Assembly (NCBI RefSeq): GCF_022900255.1
Contig: NZ_JALIRM010000001.1
Coordinates: 992,001 to 1,056,000, forward strand
Reading direction: 5' to 3'
From: Lederbergia wuyishanensis
GTDB taxonomy: Bacteria > Bacillota > Bacilli > Bacillales > Bacillaceae_C
DNA length: 64,000 nucleotides
Shown here: positions 18,487 to 27,762 of the stretch, in pieces
Layout of the letters: the number at the start of each line of letters is the position of its first letter
How positions within the stretch are numbered: the first letter of the stretch is position 1
Notes under the pieces: model-generated
The model's database searches: none
Seen by the model: the letters and a program-made list of their open reading frames with translations, nothing else
What the model was told of the DNA's origin: nothing
Position numbers and translations under genes: made by a program

Positions 18487-18913
18487 CTAAGAACCGCCCC
18501 CTACCAATATAAAAAGTAATTTTCACATATTTTCCATTCACATTTAACAACATGGTTCCAAAATTAGAAACATTCCCATCAGGTGTAATATTAAAACTAG
18601 GAAGATTCGATTCTTCTATCCTTATCGAGTAAGGAAGCTTTTTATTGATTATTGCTTTATTTGCATCTTTACTTACAGCTTCATACTGCTGGCTAATACG
18701 AGAAAACCTAAATGTGACAGTTTCTTCTCGGTTTATTGCATATGAATGTGCAAGGTATAAATCAGATTGCAATTGATTTAAAAACATATTTTTCTGCATT
18801 AAAGTCGCAAAAGTTTTCAAGGTGAAAAAGCTAAAGGATAGAATTATTGTTGTAACGGAAATGACGATTAATGTTTCAAGTAACGTAAAGCCGTTTTGAT
18901 TTTTACTTAACAT
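18473..18913 (-). CDS. comGD: Competence pseudopilin ComGD
   Basis: This is a minor type IV pseudopilin processed by ComC. The sequence KNQNG|FTLLETLIVISV gives the prepilin cleavage site at about residue 9 followed by the conserved helix. The product has 146 residues. I start at the ATG eleven bases inside the comGC end, giving MLSKNQNGF; two other ATGs lie 6 and 12 bases further up. No clear Shine-Dalgarno is seen, which fits translational coupling to comGC. Confidence 0.9.
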   Translation of the reverse strand: MLSKNQNGFTLLETLIVISVTTIILSFSFFTLKTFATLMQKNMFLNQLQSDLYLAHSYAINREETVTFRFSRISQQYEAVSKDANKAIINKKLPYSIRIEESNLPSFNITPDGNVSNFGTMLLNVNGKYVKITFYIGRGRFLVEEQ

Positions 18914-19214
18914 TTCCATTTTCATCAATCGAAATAGCAACTCCATTAGGGCATATAAATTCAAAATCCTCATTTATATAATCATTTTTTAAATCTTCAA
19001 GGGTAGCTGGGTATTCTTTTTTGTCCATATAATAGGCCTGAACTTGTCCCTGCACCATATGTACTAATGCCTCACATCCTTTTTCGTTAATGCTCGAGCT
19101 ATGCTTCGTCACATTTGGAAGCGCAACAAGTAGAATAATCGTAATGACCAAAAGCACAATCATCATTTCTATTAGAGTAAAACCTTTTTCGTTTTCCTTT
19201 AAAAATTTTCTCAT
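18903..19214 (-). CDS. comGC: Major competence pseudopilin ComGC
   Basis: ComGC is the main subunit of the competence pseudopilus that carries DNA to the membrane. The 103-residue precursor has the leader MRKFLKENEKG|FTLIEMM with the Glu at +5 of the mature protein, then the helix MIVLLVITIILLVALPNV. The pair Cys45/Cys84 (KGCEAL and FICPNG) likely forms the known disulfide. The ATG behind AAAGGGGAT gives the normal leader length. It is separated from comGB by an unusual 183-base spacer. Confidence 0.95.
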   Translation of the reverse strand: MRKFLKENEKGFTLIEMMIVLLVITIILLVALPNVTKHSSSINEKGCEALVHMVQGQVQAYYMDKKEYPATLEDLKNDYINEDFEFICPNGVAISIDENGNVK

Positions 19215-19397
19215 GTGTATGAATCCCCTTTTAAATATTTTTCTTTTGTATTCTTCAGGCTTTCGTTTTCCAACGGCGTTATGAAGACTCATAACCCATG
19301 TGGCAGTGAAGTCTCCATTTGCCTTTTTCTCGAAATAAACTCGCATCTTCTTTCCAATCAATTAAATATTAGATTTACAGCACCGCAACAAATATTT
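19215..19397 (-). other. Structured spacer between comGB and comGC
   Basis: The comG operon is normally packed, but 183 bases separate comGB from comGC here. On the minus strand the spacer can form a 9-bp helix ATGGAGACT/AGTCTTCAT, a CGTT-GGAA-AACG hairpin with a GNRA loop, and an outer AGGC/GCCT pairing. An open frame in phase with comGC (ATG at 19346, about 44 codons) also runs through it, but I recognise no protein family. It may be an RNA element controlling pilin synthesis, or an inserted fragment. Confidence 0.5.
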
Positions 19398-20444
19398 TTA
19401 AATAGATTCCATCATCTGGAACATAGGGAAAAATATTGACATGTAGATGATAACAATCACAATCCCAATGATCGTAAATATGATAGGTTGGACAATTAAA
19501 AAGATATTTTCGGTTTTCTCCTCAAGTTTTTGTAGGCAATGGTTACTGTAATATAGTAGTTCCTTATCCATTCGCCCATTTTTATCACCATGATTTACAA
19601 TATAAATCATTTCTTTTTCAATAAAGCTTAAATTGGATAAAGCGTCTCCAAAAGAATGTCCAATTAGTAGCGATTTTTTCAATTGTTGAGCAGATTCATG
19701 CAATAGAGGTCTATACAATTGACTTTCCATAATTGCTATAATTTCGTTCGTTGAAAAACCGCTTCTAAGCATATATCCCCATTCCCTTGATATAAAAATG
19801 GTTTGATACAGCTTGTAAAAAGATTTAATGAGAGGCAAGGAAGAAAGAAATGCTGCTATTTCCAACGCAGATTTTTTTTGAAATATCTGTTTCGCTCCTA
19901 AATACATAACAAAACAAAATATGAAAATCACAATTAAATATGTTGGGATGTTCTGCATAATGTGAAGGACTAGCTTTATCCCTACAGTCGGTTCATATCC
20001 CATTGACTGATAAAGATATTGAAATCGAGGCAATAATAATGTGTTAAGTAGAATGGCTACAAACAAGAGGATTATGATTAAAATAAGTGGATACTGCAAA
20101 AGCTTAATTAGCTTTTTTCTTTCGTTATCTTTCCTTTTTAAATACTCTCCCGATTCAAGTAATGCCTCAGCCAAAAATCCATGTTTTTCGGAAAAATACA
20201 GTTGAATACATGCAGATTGGTCAAACTGATGCTTTAAGAAAACTTCATGTATTTTATGTCCGCTTTTCAAATCATCAATCATAGAATTCATTAAAGCGTA
20301 ATGTTTATTTTCAAGCTTACTAAAAAACTGCAATACCTCTAATAAGGTAAAACCATTATTCAGCATATCGCTCGCTCTAGTTAAAAAGATCCCTTGCTCC
20401 TTAAGAGTTAACTTTCTCTTTTTCTTCAACAATCCAACGGTCAT
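19398..20444 (-). CDS. comGB: Competence pilus assembly membrane protein ComGB
   Basis: ComGB is the polytopic platform protein (GspF/PilC family) of the DNA-uptake pseudopilus. The 348-residue protein has two GspF repeats, each with cytoplasmic helices (FLTRASDMLNNGFTLLEVLQF, and later SREWGYMLRSGFSTNEIIAIM) and three membrane segments near 110–135, 160–185 and 318–343. The ATG at 20444 overlaps comGA by 44 bases. Its Shine-Dalgarno is poor, and an upstream TTG at 20474 is possible. It works directly with the ATPase ComGA. Confidence 0.92.
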   Translation of the reverse strand: MTVGLLKKKRKLTLKEQGIFLTRASDMLNNGFTLLEVLQFFSKLENKHYALMNSMIDDLKSGHKIHEVFLKHQFDQSACIQLYFSEKHGFLAEALLESGEYLKRKDNERKKLIKLLQYPLILIIILLFVAILLNTLLLPRFQYLYQSMGYEPTVGIKLVLHIMQNIPTYLIVIFIFCFVMYLGAKQIFQKKSALEIAAFLSSLPLIKSFYKLYQTIFISREWGYMLRSGFSTNEIIAIMESQLYRPLLHESAQQLKKSLLIGHSFGDALSNLSFIEKEMIYIVNHGDKNGRMDKELLYYSNHCLQKLEEKTENIFLIVQPIIFTIIGIVIVIIYMSIFFPMFQMMESI

Positions 20445-21477
20445 ATTCTTCTTGTCGCAAAAATCCAAGCGCAATCCCCTTTCTAATTAATTTTTGAAGT
20501 GTTTTATAACTGGATTCACCTTCCTCTCCCCTAGTTTCCTTAATAGCTTCTAAAAGTGCTTTTCCGTGAAGAATCTCATATAGTCCGGTACGTTTTGGAC
20601 GATATTGACTATTACAGTACTTAGAGCAATCCTTTCCACAAAATGGACAATTAATTGTAACTAACCTTTGGGCTGTTATGGCTATTAATGCTTGTTCTAA
20701 TACCCGCTCCCCAATTCCAAACTCAAGAAGTCGATAAATAGCTCCCTTTGCATCTCTTGAATGTAAACTTGTCAAAACAAGATGTCCCGTCATAGCGGCT
20801 CTTACTGCTATCATAGCCGTTTCTGCATCACGAATTTCACCAACAAGAATAACATCTGGATCATGACGTAAAATAGCTTTTAACCCCGTGCTGTAATTCA
20901 ATCCTGCTTTCTCATTCACTTGAATTTGGAGAAGATGATCATGAATTTTTTCAACTGGATCTTCTAGCGATATAACATTACGATTTAAAAATTCTGAGCA
21001 ATATTGAGCCAGTGCATACATCGTTGTCGATTTTCCTCCACCAGTAGGACCAGTCAGAATAATCATTCCAAATGCCTGGACCATCATTGAAGTCAAATGA
21101 TTGATACTATAAGGAAATAAAGATAAATAATCAAGGGTTAAGGATTGTTGAGGTAAAATGCGGATGGCCATACTTTCTTTTGAGTGTGCAGAGGGTAAGG
21201 TTGAAATTCTTAAGGAAGTTTCTTGTTTATTGATAGTAGTTTGAAGGGAACCGCTTTGTGGTTTTCTTGTTTCGCCAATATCCATCGAGGCTAAAAATTT
21301 AAAATGAGAAATGAGTCTCTCTCCAACATCTAATGAAAAGTTTTTAACCGGACTTAACTTTCCATAAATCCGAAATTGGATAAGATATTTTTCGGGGGTA
21401 GGTAAGATGTGGATATCTGTTGCATGATTGTGCGACGCTTCAGAAAGTAATAGATCTGCCTTTCTTTTAATATTCAT
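20401..21477 (-). CDS. comGA: Competence traffic ATPase ComGA
   Basis: ComGA is the GspE/PilB-type ATPase that drives assembly of the competence pseudopilus from the cytoplasmic face. The 358-residue protein shows Walker A GPTGGGKSTTMYAL near 137, the Asp box DPVEK, Walker B HDPDVILVGEIRD and the His box TGHLVLTSLHSRDA, then a C-terminal CPFC…CSKYC tetracysteine zinc site. It is the first gene of the seven-gene comG operon, which continues into aroK and yqzE. The upstream region is very A/T-tract rich, as expected for ComK control. Confidence 0.96.
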   Translation of the reverse strand: MNIKRKADLLLSEASHNHATDIHILPTPEKYLIQFRIYGKLSPVKNFSLDVGERLISHFKFLASMDIGETRKPQSGSLQTTINKQETSLRISTLPSAHSKESMAIRILPQQSLTLDYLSLFPYSINHLTSMMVQAFGMIILTGPTGGGKSTTMYALAQYCSEFLNRNVISLEDPVEKIHDHLLQIQVNEKAGLNYSTGLKAILRHDPDVILVGEIRDAETAMIAVRAAMTGHLVLTSLHSRDAKGAIYRLLEFGIGERVLEQALIAITAQRLVTINCPFCGKDCSKYCNSQYRPKRTGLYEILHGKALLEAIKETRGEEGESSYKTLQKLIRKGIALGFLRQEEYDRWIVEEKEKVNS

Positions 21478-21544
21478 TCTTCATAAAACACCACCTTTAA
21501 TTTATCGTTAATTATTACATTCGACATAACTCTGCATTCTCCTG

Positions 21545-21586
21545 CAAAAAAAATAAAGATTTTTTATATTATTATTTTTTTCTTTT
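21545..21586 (-). promoter_or_regulatory. Possible ComK-binding A/T tracts before comGA
   Basis: About 70–110 bases upstream of comGA lie alternating runs of A and T (on minus A6-TCTTTA-T8, preceded by another A7 run). ComK binds paired AAAA-N5-TTTT boxes, and here the matches are close but not exact. The site is a candidate only. Confidence 0.35.
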
Positions 21587-21728
21587 GTGAGGTATAATAA
21601 ATACGTGAAGAAATATGATAATATCACTCAATCGTCACAAACATCAGCTGCACATATATTTACATTATTAAGCTTATTCCTTTATAATAATGTATTGATG
21701 GACTTAAGGCTGCAAAGGAGGGATACAT

Positions 21729-21974
21729 ATGGATCGTATGTACAGGGTTTTAGGTTTTTGGACTGGTATTTTTACAATTATGTTTTATCTTGGCGGCATG
21801 GAAAAAACCGCATTGCTTTTTCTAGGACAAACGGGATTCTTTGTTCTTCTAAGTTATTTAAGATTATCTGAACGTATGTATATGTATGTGTTTGCTGCAT
21901 ATCTAACAGTATTTTTTGCTGGATTTACATACTATACATTGTTCCTAATGCCTCCAGGCGGTGGATTAGGTTAA
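21729..21974 (+). CDS. yqgY: DUF2626 membrane protein YqgY
   Basis: This small integral membrane protein of 81 residues belongs to the DUF2626 family of Bacillus and has no known function. Three short hydrophobic segments (about 7–22, 29–44 and 51–72) and the C-terminal MPPGGGLG tail are typical. An AAAGGAGGG lies six bases before the ATG. It is divergent from comGA, with a TATAAT at 21593–21598, and is followed by a strong bidirectional terminator, so it is monocistronic. Confidence 0.9.
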   Translation: MDRMYRVLGFWTGIFTIMFYLGGMEKTALLFLGQTGFFVLLSYLRLSERMYMYVFAAYLTVFFAGFTYYTLFLMPPGGGLG

Positions 21975-21982
21975 TCTCAAGC

Positions 21983-22026
21983 ATAAAAAGGCGATACCTT
22001 TTGTTTAAAAGGTATCGCCTTTTTAC
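21983..22026. terminator. Bidirectional terminator between yqgY and yqgX
   Basis: A 15-bp near-perfect stem (AAAAAGGCGATACCTTTT and its complement) with a small loop has T-runs on both strands and serves both convergent genes. Confidence 0.92.
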
Positions 22027-22030
22027 TTTT

Positions 22031-22654
22031 TTATTGTAAAAATGGATTACTTACTTTTTCCTTCTTAATAGTCGTGGCAGGTCCGTGACCTGGAAGTACT
22101 TCCGTTGAATTTTGGAAAGGGAATAGTTTTGTTTTTATGCTCTTGAGTAATTGTTCATGATTTCCACCTGGGAGATCCGTTCTTCCAATACTTCCATCAA
22201 AAAGAGTATCTCCTGCGAACAGAGCATTAGCCTCTTTAGAATAATAAGAAATACTGCCAGGAGAATGACCAGGAGTAAAGAGAATATTTAATAAAAACGG
22301 ACCAATTTCTAATGGTTCCTCAAATGAAATAAGATTATCAGCTGCTCTTGAAGTTATAGTTATTCCATAACGCGCAGACCCATTTAATGTTGGATTAGTT
22401 AGCCATTCTGACTCTTTTTCGTGGATATATACTGGTATTTTCCATTGATCCCTGACAGAGTCAATCGCACCTATATGGTCGAAATGAGCGTGAGTCATCA
22501 AGATGGCAAGTGGTCTAAAGCCTTCGCTCTTTAAATATTTATTTAAGTCATCACCTTGATCACCTGGATCAAAAATAATACATTCTTTATCCGAGTTATG
22601 TAGAATATAACAGTTAGTTTGCAGTGGACCAAGTGGAATTTGTATCCATTTCAT
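22031..22654 (-). CDS. yqgX: MBL-fold metallohydrolase YqgX
   Basis: This glyoxalase II-like member of the metallo-beta-lactamase superfamily has 207 residues. It shows all metal motifs in order: THAHFDHIGA (HxHxDH) near 57, the GHSPGS histidine near 135, the GDTLFDGSIGRTDL bridging Asp near 155 and the GHGP histidine near 195. The length and the TNCYIL start are typical of hydroxyacylglutathione-hydrolase-like proteins, which in Bacillus may act on bacillithiol conjugates; that substrate is inference. It is monocistronic and convergent with yqgY. Confidence 0.93.
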   Translation of the reverse strand: MKWIQIPLGPLQTNCYILHNSDKECIIFDPGDQGDDLNKYLKSEGFRPLAILMTHAHFDHIGAIDSVRDQWKIPVYIHEKESEWLTNPTLNGSARYGITITSRAADNLISFEEPLEIGPFLLNILFTPGHSPGSISYYSKEANALFAGDTLFDGSIGRTDLPGGNHEQLLKSIKTKLFPFQNSTEVLPGHGPATTIKKEKVSNPFLQ

Positions 22655-22873
22655 CGACTTATCCTCACCTTCATTTTATTTCATTATACCTCAGCTAAGG
22701 TTTGTTTTTCACAAAATAGGGCAATATAAATATGCTTCTTCTTTACATTCATAGAAGTGTCACTTTTGAAACTCGACAAAGCCAGTTAAAAGTAATAAAA
22801 TATGTAAGAGCACATCATATTCAAGTACATAGTATTTGCTGAATTATTTTTTCGAAGGGAGCTTATAATAAAT

Positions 22874-23047
22874 ATGGGTACAGCTATTATTTTCCTTTTA
22901 GTTGCTATACTTGCAGTCTTTGGTACTTTTAGTGCATTAAAAAACAAAAACATTATGGGAATCCTTTTTGGAGCGGGTGCACTTGGCGTATTTGGCTTTT
23001 TTGCCATTATGACACTAATTCATCTTCCAAAATCACTTCCTCAATAA
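22874..23047 (+). CDS. yqgW: DUF2759 small membrane protein
   Basis: This 57-residue protein has two membrane helices (about 3–20 and 28–50) separated by KNKN, with the GILFGAGALGVFGFFAIM stretch of the DUF2759 family. A GAAGGGAG Shine-Dalgarno lies about twelve bases before the ATG. It has no known function. It is a single gene between yqgX and the convergent yqgU, followed by a bidirectional terminator. The yqgW symbol is given by position and family as I recall them. Confidence 0.85.
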   Translation: MGTAIIFLLVAILAVFGTFSALKNKNIMGILFGAGALGVFGFFAIMTLIHLPKSLPQ

Positions 23048-23055
23048 AATGGAAT

Positions 23056-23103
23056 GAAAAGAGGTTATACCAAAACAACTTGTTTAAGGTATAACCTCTT
23101 TTC
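23056..23103. terminator. Bidirectional terminator between yqgW and yqgU
   Basis: A stem AAAAGAGGTTATACC/GGTATAACCTCTTTT with an 18-base loop has T-rich ends on both strands and lies between the two convergent stop codons. Confidence 0.92.
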
Positions 23104-23115
23104 TTATTATTTTAT

Positions 23116-24249
23116 CTAATGAACCAATTGAATTATCTTTCCTGTATTTAAATTAAGAACTTGTTCATACTGGTAACCATACAAGCATAGATCTCCCTCT
23201 TCGGAACATAAAATAGGCTTATTCTCTAAATCATTGAAAATTGTAGTTTTTTTATGCCTCTTTATATCCACACTTACTAAATCAAAACCTTCATTGTAAT
23301 GTTCTAAGCTATCATGTTTCTTAGGTACAAACGTAACAAATAAACTTGACTTTTCGATAAAAGAATAAAATGGAATGAGCCAATCTGAATACTGCGAGAT
23401 GTTGGGAAATGTGGCATTAAATATTTCCTTATGGTGCATATCAAAAAAAGAATATATTAATGACTCTTTATTCTTTTCTTCCACTTTAATTGTCATCATG
23501 TTATTGGCAAAAATATCGAATCTAAATACCTCATCGAAAATTATCTCAGATTTAGATGTATTATTAATAGATTTCTTAAGTACCGGTGCAAAAAAAGTAA
23601 GTTCCTCAGGTTGCCAATCTTGTTCTAAGATTTCGTTACCATTAAACCACTTAAAGAACGGTTGAAGGTCTTCTATTTCTTTAATTTTACCGGTTTTGCT
23701 GTTAATCAGATGTACTTTATAGGACCAATCTTCAAAGAAGGCTGTTACAAGCATTAATGAAGGATCAGTTTCGTTCCATTCATAAATGAGTTCATATGAA
23801 TCTATTTCAGTTGAAAAATCAATGTTTCCTTTGAAATCTGTAAAAAAAACTTTGGCAGCGTGAGAATAAGGCGAGGTATGAATAAAAAGTTGTTTAGAAT
23901 GTTTGTGGATTAAAACATTCATGATCGGTGCTTCTGAAGTAAAAATAACTTCATGGTGTTTAGAAAAGAGTTGATAGGATTCTAAGAAATATTTCCCTTC
24001 ATTATTATAGGAATAAATTACCGTTTCATCATCCAGCCAGCCGTATACTTTTTCAAAAGATCCATTTTGAATGTTAAGTGGCTCTGGAATTTTTGTGATT
24101 ACCTTCTCTTCCTTCTTATTTTCTTCTACAGGAAGCTCTTTTTTAGGAATATCAGGTGGAGGTGCATCTGTAACAGTTATAGAGCATCCCGAAACTACAA
24201 AAATAAAAATTAATCCTATTATTATATTAAAAAGAGAAATTCTATACAT
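23116..24249 (-). CDS. yqgU: YqgU-like lipoprotein
   Basis: This is a predicted membrane-bound lipoprotein of 377 residues. It has a signal peptide with the lipobox VVSGC at about residues 18–22, a charged linker of Pro, Lys and Glu, and then a beta-rich domain with repeated short strands (GWLDDETVIYSYNNEGKYFL and similar), like the beta-propeller-type YqgU proteins. The ATG behind AAAGGGGGG is used. The ligand is unknown. It lies directly behind yqgS as in B. subtilis, though with a terminator between them. Confidence 0.83.
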   Translation of the reverse strand: MYRISLFNIIIGLIFIFVVSGCSITVTDAPPPDIPKKELPVEENKKEEKVITKIPEPLNIQNGSFEKVYGWLDDETVIYSYNNEGKYFLESYQLFSKHHEVIFTSEAPIMNVLIHKHSKQLFIHTSPYSHAAKVFFTDFKGNIDFSTEIDSYELIYEWNETDPSLMLVTAFFEDWSYKVHLINSKTGKIKEIEDLQPFFKWFNGNEILEQDWQPEELTFFAPVLKKSINNTSKSEIIFDEVFRFDIFANNMMTIKVEEKNKESLIYSFFDMHHKEIFNATFPNISQYSDWLIPFYSFIEKSSLFVTFVPKKHDSLEHYNEGFDLVSVDIKRHKKTTIFNDLENKPILCSEEGDLCLYGYQYEQVLNLNTGKIIQLVH

Positions 24250-24354
24250 ATGCACCCCCCTTTCAACTTTTCCACATATTTAATTATACATTTTTTTAAA
24301 GAGAATGTTTCACTTTCTTAACAAATTTTACAGTTATTTTACAAATTTTCTTTT

Positions 24355-24396
24355 ACAAAAAAACCCCGGCAACTTTTTTTCGTTGTTAGGGTTTCT
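24355..24396 (-). terminator. Terminator of yqgS
   Basis: An AAACCC…GGGTTT stem with GTTG/CAAC below the loop is followed on minus by seven T, directly past the yqgS stop. Confidence 0.8.
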
Positions 24397-24400
24397 TTGT

Positions 24401-26281
24401 TTACTGTATTTGTTCATCCCTATTTTCATAGAAACGAAGCAAATCACCGTATATTATTTTATCAGAATAATCAAGTTCGACTCTTGACTTCTCTTTATAT
24501 GGCTCACAAAGTGCTTCTTCGACGGGTTCCTCGGTATCTTTAGAATAACAAGTATTATCAGTAAATATATAGTCTTTTGTAATAAAACTACCATCCCTAA
24601 ATACAGCGAAGTCGTGATGATTCGGTGAAAATAAGTCTTCTCCAAATTGAATATCATTTTTTGTATTGACACCTAAAAGATGAAGCAAAGTTGGTTTTAG
24701 GTCTATTTGCCCGCTAACCTTTGAAATTGTCTTCCCTTTTCCATGATCCGTTACGCCTGGAATATGAATGATTAATGGGACTCTTTGAAGCTGTGCACTC
24801 ACAAATGGTGTAACTTCTTTCCCTAAATATTGGGCCATCGCTTCATTATGATTTTCTGAAATACCGTAGTGGTCTCCATACATTACAATAATAGAATTCT
24901 CATATATACCTTCATCCTTCAGCTTTTGGAAAAATTCCTTTACAGCTTCATCCATATAACGAACAGTAGTAAAATACCTGTTTAAAGTACCACTTTTTGA
25001 GTCATACTCTTGAATGAATTTATCCTCTTCGTCCAATTTAAATGGATGATGGTTCGTAAGTGTAATCATTTTGGTATAAAAAGGCTTTTTCATCGTCTTC
25101 ATGATTTCTACAGACTGATCCAAGAATGGTCCATCTTTCATTCCCCAGCCAACAGAATTTTCGGGTGTAATCTCATAATCTACTGCCGAATAAAAATAAT
25201 CGTATCCTAATGATTGATACATAATGTCCCGATTCCAGAAACTTTTGTTGTTCGCATGCATAGTGGATGTGAAATAACCTTTTTCACCTAGCTTTTCAGC
25301 CAATGCATCGTATTCATTTCCGGAATGGGTAAAAAACACTGCTCCGCGACTTAAAGGATATAAGGAATTTTCGAGTAAAAATTCAGAGTCAGATGTTTTC
25401 CCTTGTCCCGTTTGATGGTAAAACTCATCAAAGTAATAACTATCCTTTATTAACTCATTCAGGAATGGTGTAACCTCTTGACCGTATACATGATTATTTA
25501 TGACAAAGTTTTGTAAAGACTCTAGTGAAACAACGATTAAGTTTTTATTTTCTGCAATCCCAAACATATCCTTATTTGGTCTTACATAGTTAGCTTTAAT
25601 ATAGTTATCAATATCGACTAACTCACTGCCATCTGCCATCGCCCTTTGAGCGGAAGATTTAGACTGTAAAAAAATATCGTATAAATGATAATTGTAGGTT
25701 CCAATATTTTTAACAAGCATTTCCCTATCAAATGTACGTGTCAACAATTGAGGACGTTCTGTCTCAGCTAGACCGATATTTAAAAACAGTATGGCTGCTG
25801 CAACAAGGAAGTAAGCACGACGATTAACCTTATTGATAGGTTTCATTTCTACATTTCTTTGTTGAAATTTAATTAACAAGAATAATAGAATTACATCAAT
25901 AAAATAGATGAAATCAAACCATTTGATTTCTGTAGCAGCACTATCTCCTAAATCTCCAAAATTACTTGTTTGGAATAAAACAGGTAGAGTCAGAAAATCA
26001 GTGAAAAAACGGTAAAAAGCGACATTTGCATAAAGGATAAAACTAATAAGAAAACTTGTAATTAATATATACCGATTGCGCGCTTTTCTCGATTTAAAAA
26101 ATAATGATAATCCAAAGATAAATAGCAAAAAGCTCAATGGGTTAATAAATAAAATAAGCTCTTGCATGAAATTTTCAATTTTGATGTTAAAGCTTGTTTT
26201 GTAGACAATATAAGTTTTAATCCAGAGCATCACGACGGCTATTACTGGAAGAACTATATTGGCTTTCTTAAGCCTATTCAC
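24401..26281 (-). CDS. yqgS: Lipoteichoic acid synthase family protein YqgS
   Basis: This LtaS-type enzyme transfers glycerophosphate from phosphatidylglycerol. The 626-residue protein has five membrane helices in its first 190 residues and a large extracellular sulfatase-fold domain. The catalytic threonine lies in the QGKTSDSEF motif near 300, SLES near 253 holds a metal-binding Glu, and YGDHYG near 470 contributes Asp/His ligands. B. subtilis YqgS is one of several LtaS paralogs. The GTG start is nine bases behind AAGGAGG. It has its own 480-base upstream gap and a terminator. Confidence 0.93.
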   Translation of the reverse strand: MNRLKKANIVLPVIAVVMLWIKTYIVYKTSFNIKIENFMQELILFINPLSFLLFIFGLSLFFKSRKARNRYILITSFLISFILYANVAFYRFFTDFLTLPVLFQTSNFGDLGDSAATEIKWFDFIYFIDVILLFLLIKFQQRNVEMKPINKVNRRAYFLVAAAILFLNIGLAETERPQLLTRTFDREMLVKNIGTYNYHLYDIFLQSKSSAQRAMADGSELVDIDNYIKANYVRPNKDMFGIAENKNLIVVSLESLQNFVINNHVYGQEVTPFLNELIKDSYYFDEFYHQTGQGKTSDSEFLLENSLYPLSRGAVFFTHSGNEYDALAEKLGEKGYFTSTMHANNKSFWNRDIMYQSLGYDYFYSAVDYEITPENSVGWGMKDGPFLDQSVEIMKTMKKPFYTKMITLTNHHPFKLDEEDKFIQEYDSKSGTLNRYFTTVRYMDEAVKEFFQKLKDEGIYENSIIVMYGDHYGISENHNEAMAQYLGKEVTPFVSAQLQRVPLIIHIPGVTDHGKGKTISKVSGQIDLKPTLLHLLGVNTKNDIQFGEDLFSPNHHDFAVFRDGSFITKDYIFTDNTCYSKDTEEPVEEALCEPYKEKSRVELDYSDKIIYGDLLRFYENRDEQIQ

Positions 26282-26304
26282 TTATATTAACCTCCTTGCA
26301 AATA

Positions 26305-26416
26305 GAAAAGCTGAAGCGCCTTGGTCGACCTCGATATGCAAAACTCTAAGGCAAAAATGGTTTGTCTAACTCAAATTTGCCATTGTTTTTGATTACAAGG
26401 GTTTAGGCGCTATCGC
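26305..26416. repeat. Degenerate Bacillus intergenic repeat
   Basis: The segment begins AAAAGCTGAAGCGCCTTGG and ends with GGCGCT, which resembles the palindromic AAAAGCGGAAGCGCC-type repeats scattered through many Bacillus genomes. The second copy in this window is at 47739–47797. The rest of the 26282–26790 gap holds no gene or clear motif apart from the glcK terminator. Confidence 0.5.
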
Positions 26417-26754
26417 TATAAATGTATTATTTAATATTTCCAAAAAATTGGAAAGGGCTAGAATAACTAACGACTATCATAATATGTTTCAGGAGAAAAA
26501 TCAAATACCTAATTTTTTGGTAGACAACCACAAAAGAATCTTATTCTGTATTCCTTATATATAGACGTGTAAAACATAAAAAAGTTTCAAAAGTTGTCCG
26601 GAAATGGAAATTTCATACTTTAGACACATATTATTAGCAATCATTACGTGAGAGTTAATAAATCAAGCATAACCTCTCAACTTTGGGAATAATAATCTTT
26701 AATTCATATGAATTTTGACTAAATAAAAAATGATAGAGAAAAGGATAAAAATGA

Positions 26755-26786
26755 AAAAAGGCGAGAAGCTTATTCTCACCTTTTTC
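26755..26786 (-). terminator. Terminator of glcK
   Basis: A stem AAAAAGGTGAGAA/TTCTCGCCTTTTTT on minus lies five bases past the glcK stop. Confidence 0.9.
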
Positions 26787-26790
26787 TTTG

Positions 26791-27762
26791 TTAATTTTTA
26801 TTTGCTGCTAGCCATGCAGCTCCTGCAATACCAGCGTCGTTTCCTAGTTGTGCTAAAACAATTTCAGTCGACTCTCCTACTGGTTTAAAAGCGTATTTCT
26901 TGAAGTATTGTTCAATTTTACCTACTAAAAAGTCCCCAGCTTTTGATACTCCACCGCCAATGACAATTCGCTCTGGATTAAACAAACTACCTATATTGGC
27001 TAGTGCTAAGCCAAGATGATCAGCTAACGAATCAACAGTTGATAAAGCAAGTTGATCACCGGCTTGTGCAGCATCAAAAATATCTTTAGCTGTAATATCT
27101 CCGTTACTATCTAGCAAAGCTTTTAATTGAGAATCACCTTCATAATCCGCGAGCAATTCCTTTGCTGTACGTACTATACCTGTTGCAGATGCAACAGTTT
27201 CTAGGCAACCGGCCTTGCCGCAATTACACATATACCCGCCATGAGGAACTGCTGTAATATGACCTACCTCACCAGCAGCACCCTTTGCTCCATGTACAAT
27301 ATCTCCATTTACAATAACGCCACCACCAACTCCCGTTCCAAGCGTAATGGCGATTAAATCTTTCGCTCCTTCTCCAGCACCTTTCCACATTTCACCAAGA
27401 GCTGCAGAATTAGCATCATTTTCAATAGCAACCGGAACACCCACAGCTTCTTGCATCAAATCTCTAAGTGGGAAGTTATCTGGCCAGCCAAGATTGACAG
27501 CTTCGAACATTACTCCTTTTTCTTGATCAATTGGTCCAGGGGCCCCTACACCTGCTGCTTTTAACATATCATGGGACACGTCTAATTCAGAAAGCTTTTT
27601 GTGAACAGCTTCGCCAATATCTTGTATAATGTTACTTCCATTATTTTCAGTATTCGTTGGGATTTCCCATTTATGTAAGATGTCACCTTCTTCAGTTAAA
27701 AACGCCAATTTAACTGATGTTCCTCCAATATCAATACCTAATAACCATTTTTCATTTTCCAT
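26791..27762 (-). CDS. glcK: Glucokinase (ROK family)
   Basis: This enzyme phosphorylates free glucose with ATP in the cytoplasm. The 323-residue protein has the DIGGTSVKLAF phosphate-binding motif at about 10, the catalytic ENDANSAALGE near 104, GTGVGGGVI near 132, and the ROK zinc site GHITAVPHGGYMCNCGKAGCLE near 157–178 with the CxCGxxGCxE cysteines. The ATG start overlaps the end of yqgQ by eleven bases, so translation is coupled. The yqgQ-glcK pair is conserved in Bacillus. Confidence 0.97.
   Translation of the reverse strand: MENEKWLLGIDIGGTSVKLAFLTEEGDILHKWEIPTNTENNGSNIIQDIGEAVHKKLSELDVSHDMLKAAGVGAPGPIDQEKGVMFEAVNLGWPDNFPLRDLMQEAVGVPVAIENDANSAALGEMWKGAGEGAKDLIAITLGTGVGGGVIVNGDIVHGAKGAAGEVGHITAVPHGGYMCNCGKAGCLETVASATGIVRTAKELLADYEGDSQLKALLDSNGDITAKDIFDAAQAGDQLALSTVDSLADHLGLALANIGSLFNPERIVIGGGVSKAGDFLVGKIEQYFKKYAFKPVGESTEIVLAQLGNDAGIAGAAWLAANKN

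Noticed and set aside
19206-19361. Extended frame upstream of ComGC as a separate gene or long ComGC
   Set aside because: The ATG behind AAAGGGGAT at 19214 gives a normal prepilin leader; the upstream 44–50 residues match no family and lie in a likely structured RNA.
19215-19397. Cyclic di-GMP type I riboswitch
   Set aside because: GGCAAA and a hairpin are present, but the ACGCAAAGCC core is altered and the third helix with its GGxCUAA part is missing.
21587-21871. 94-codon plus-strand frame at yqgY
   Set aside because: It covers yqgY in another frame and starts at a codon without a ribosome site.
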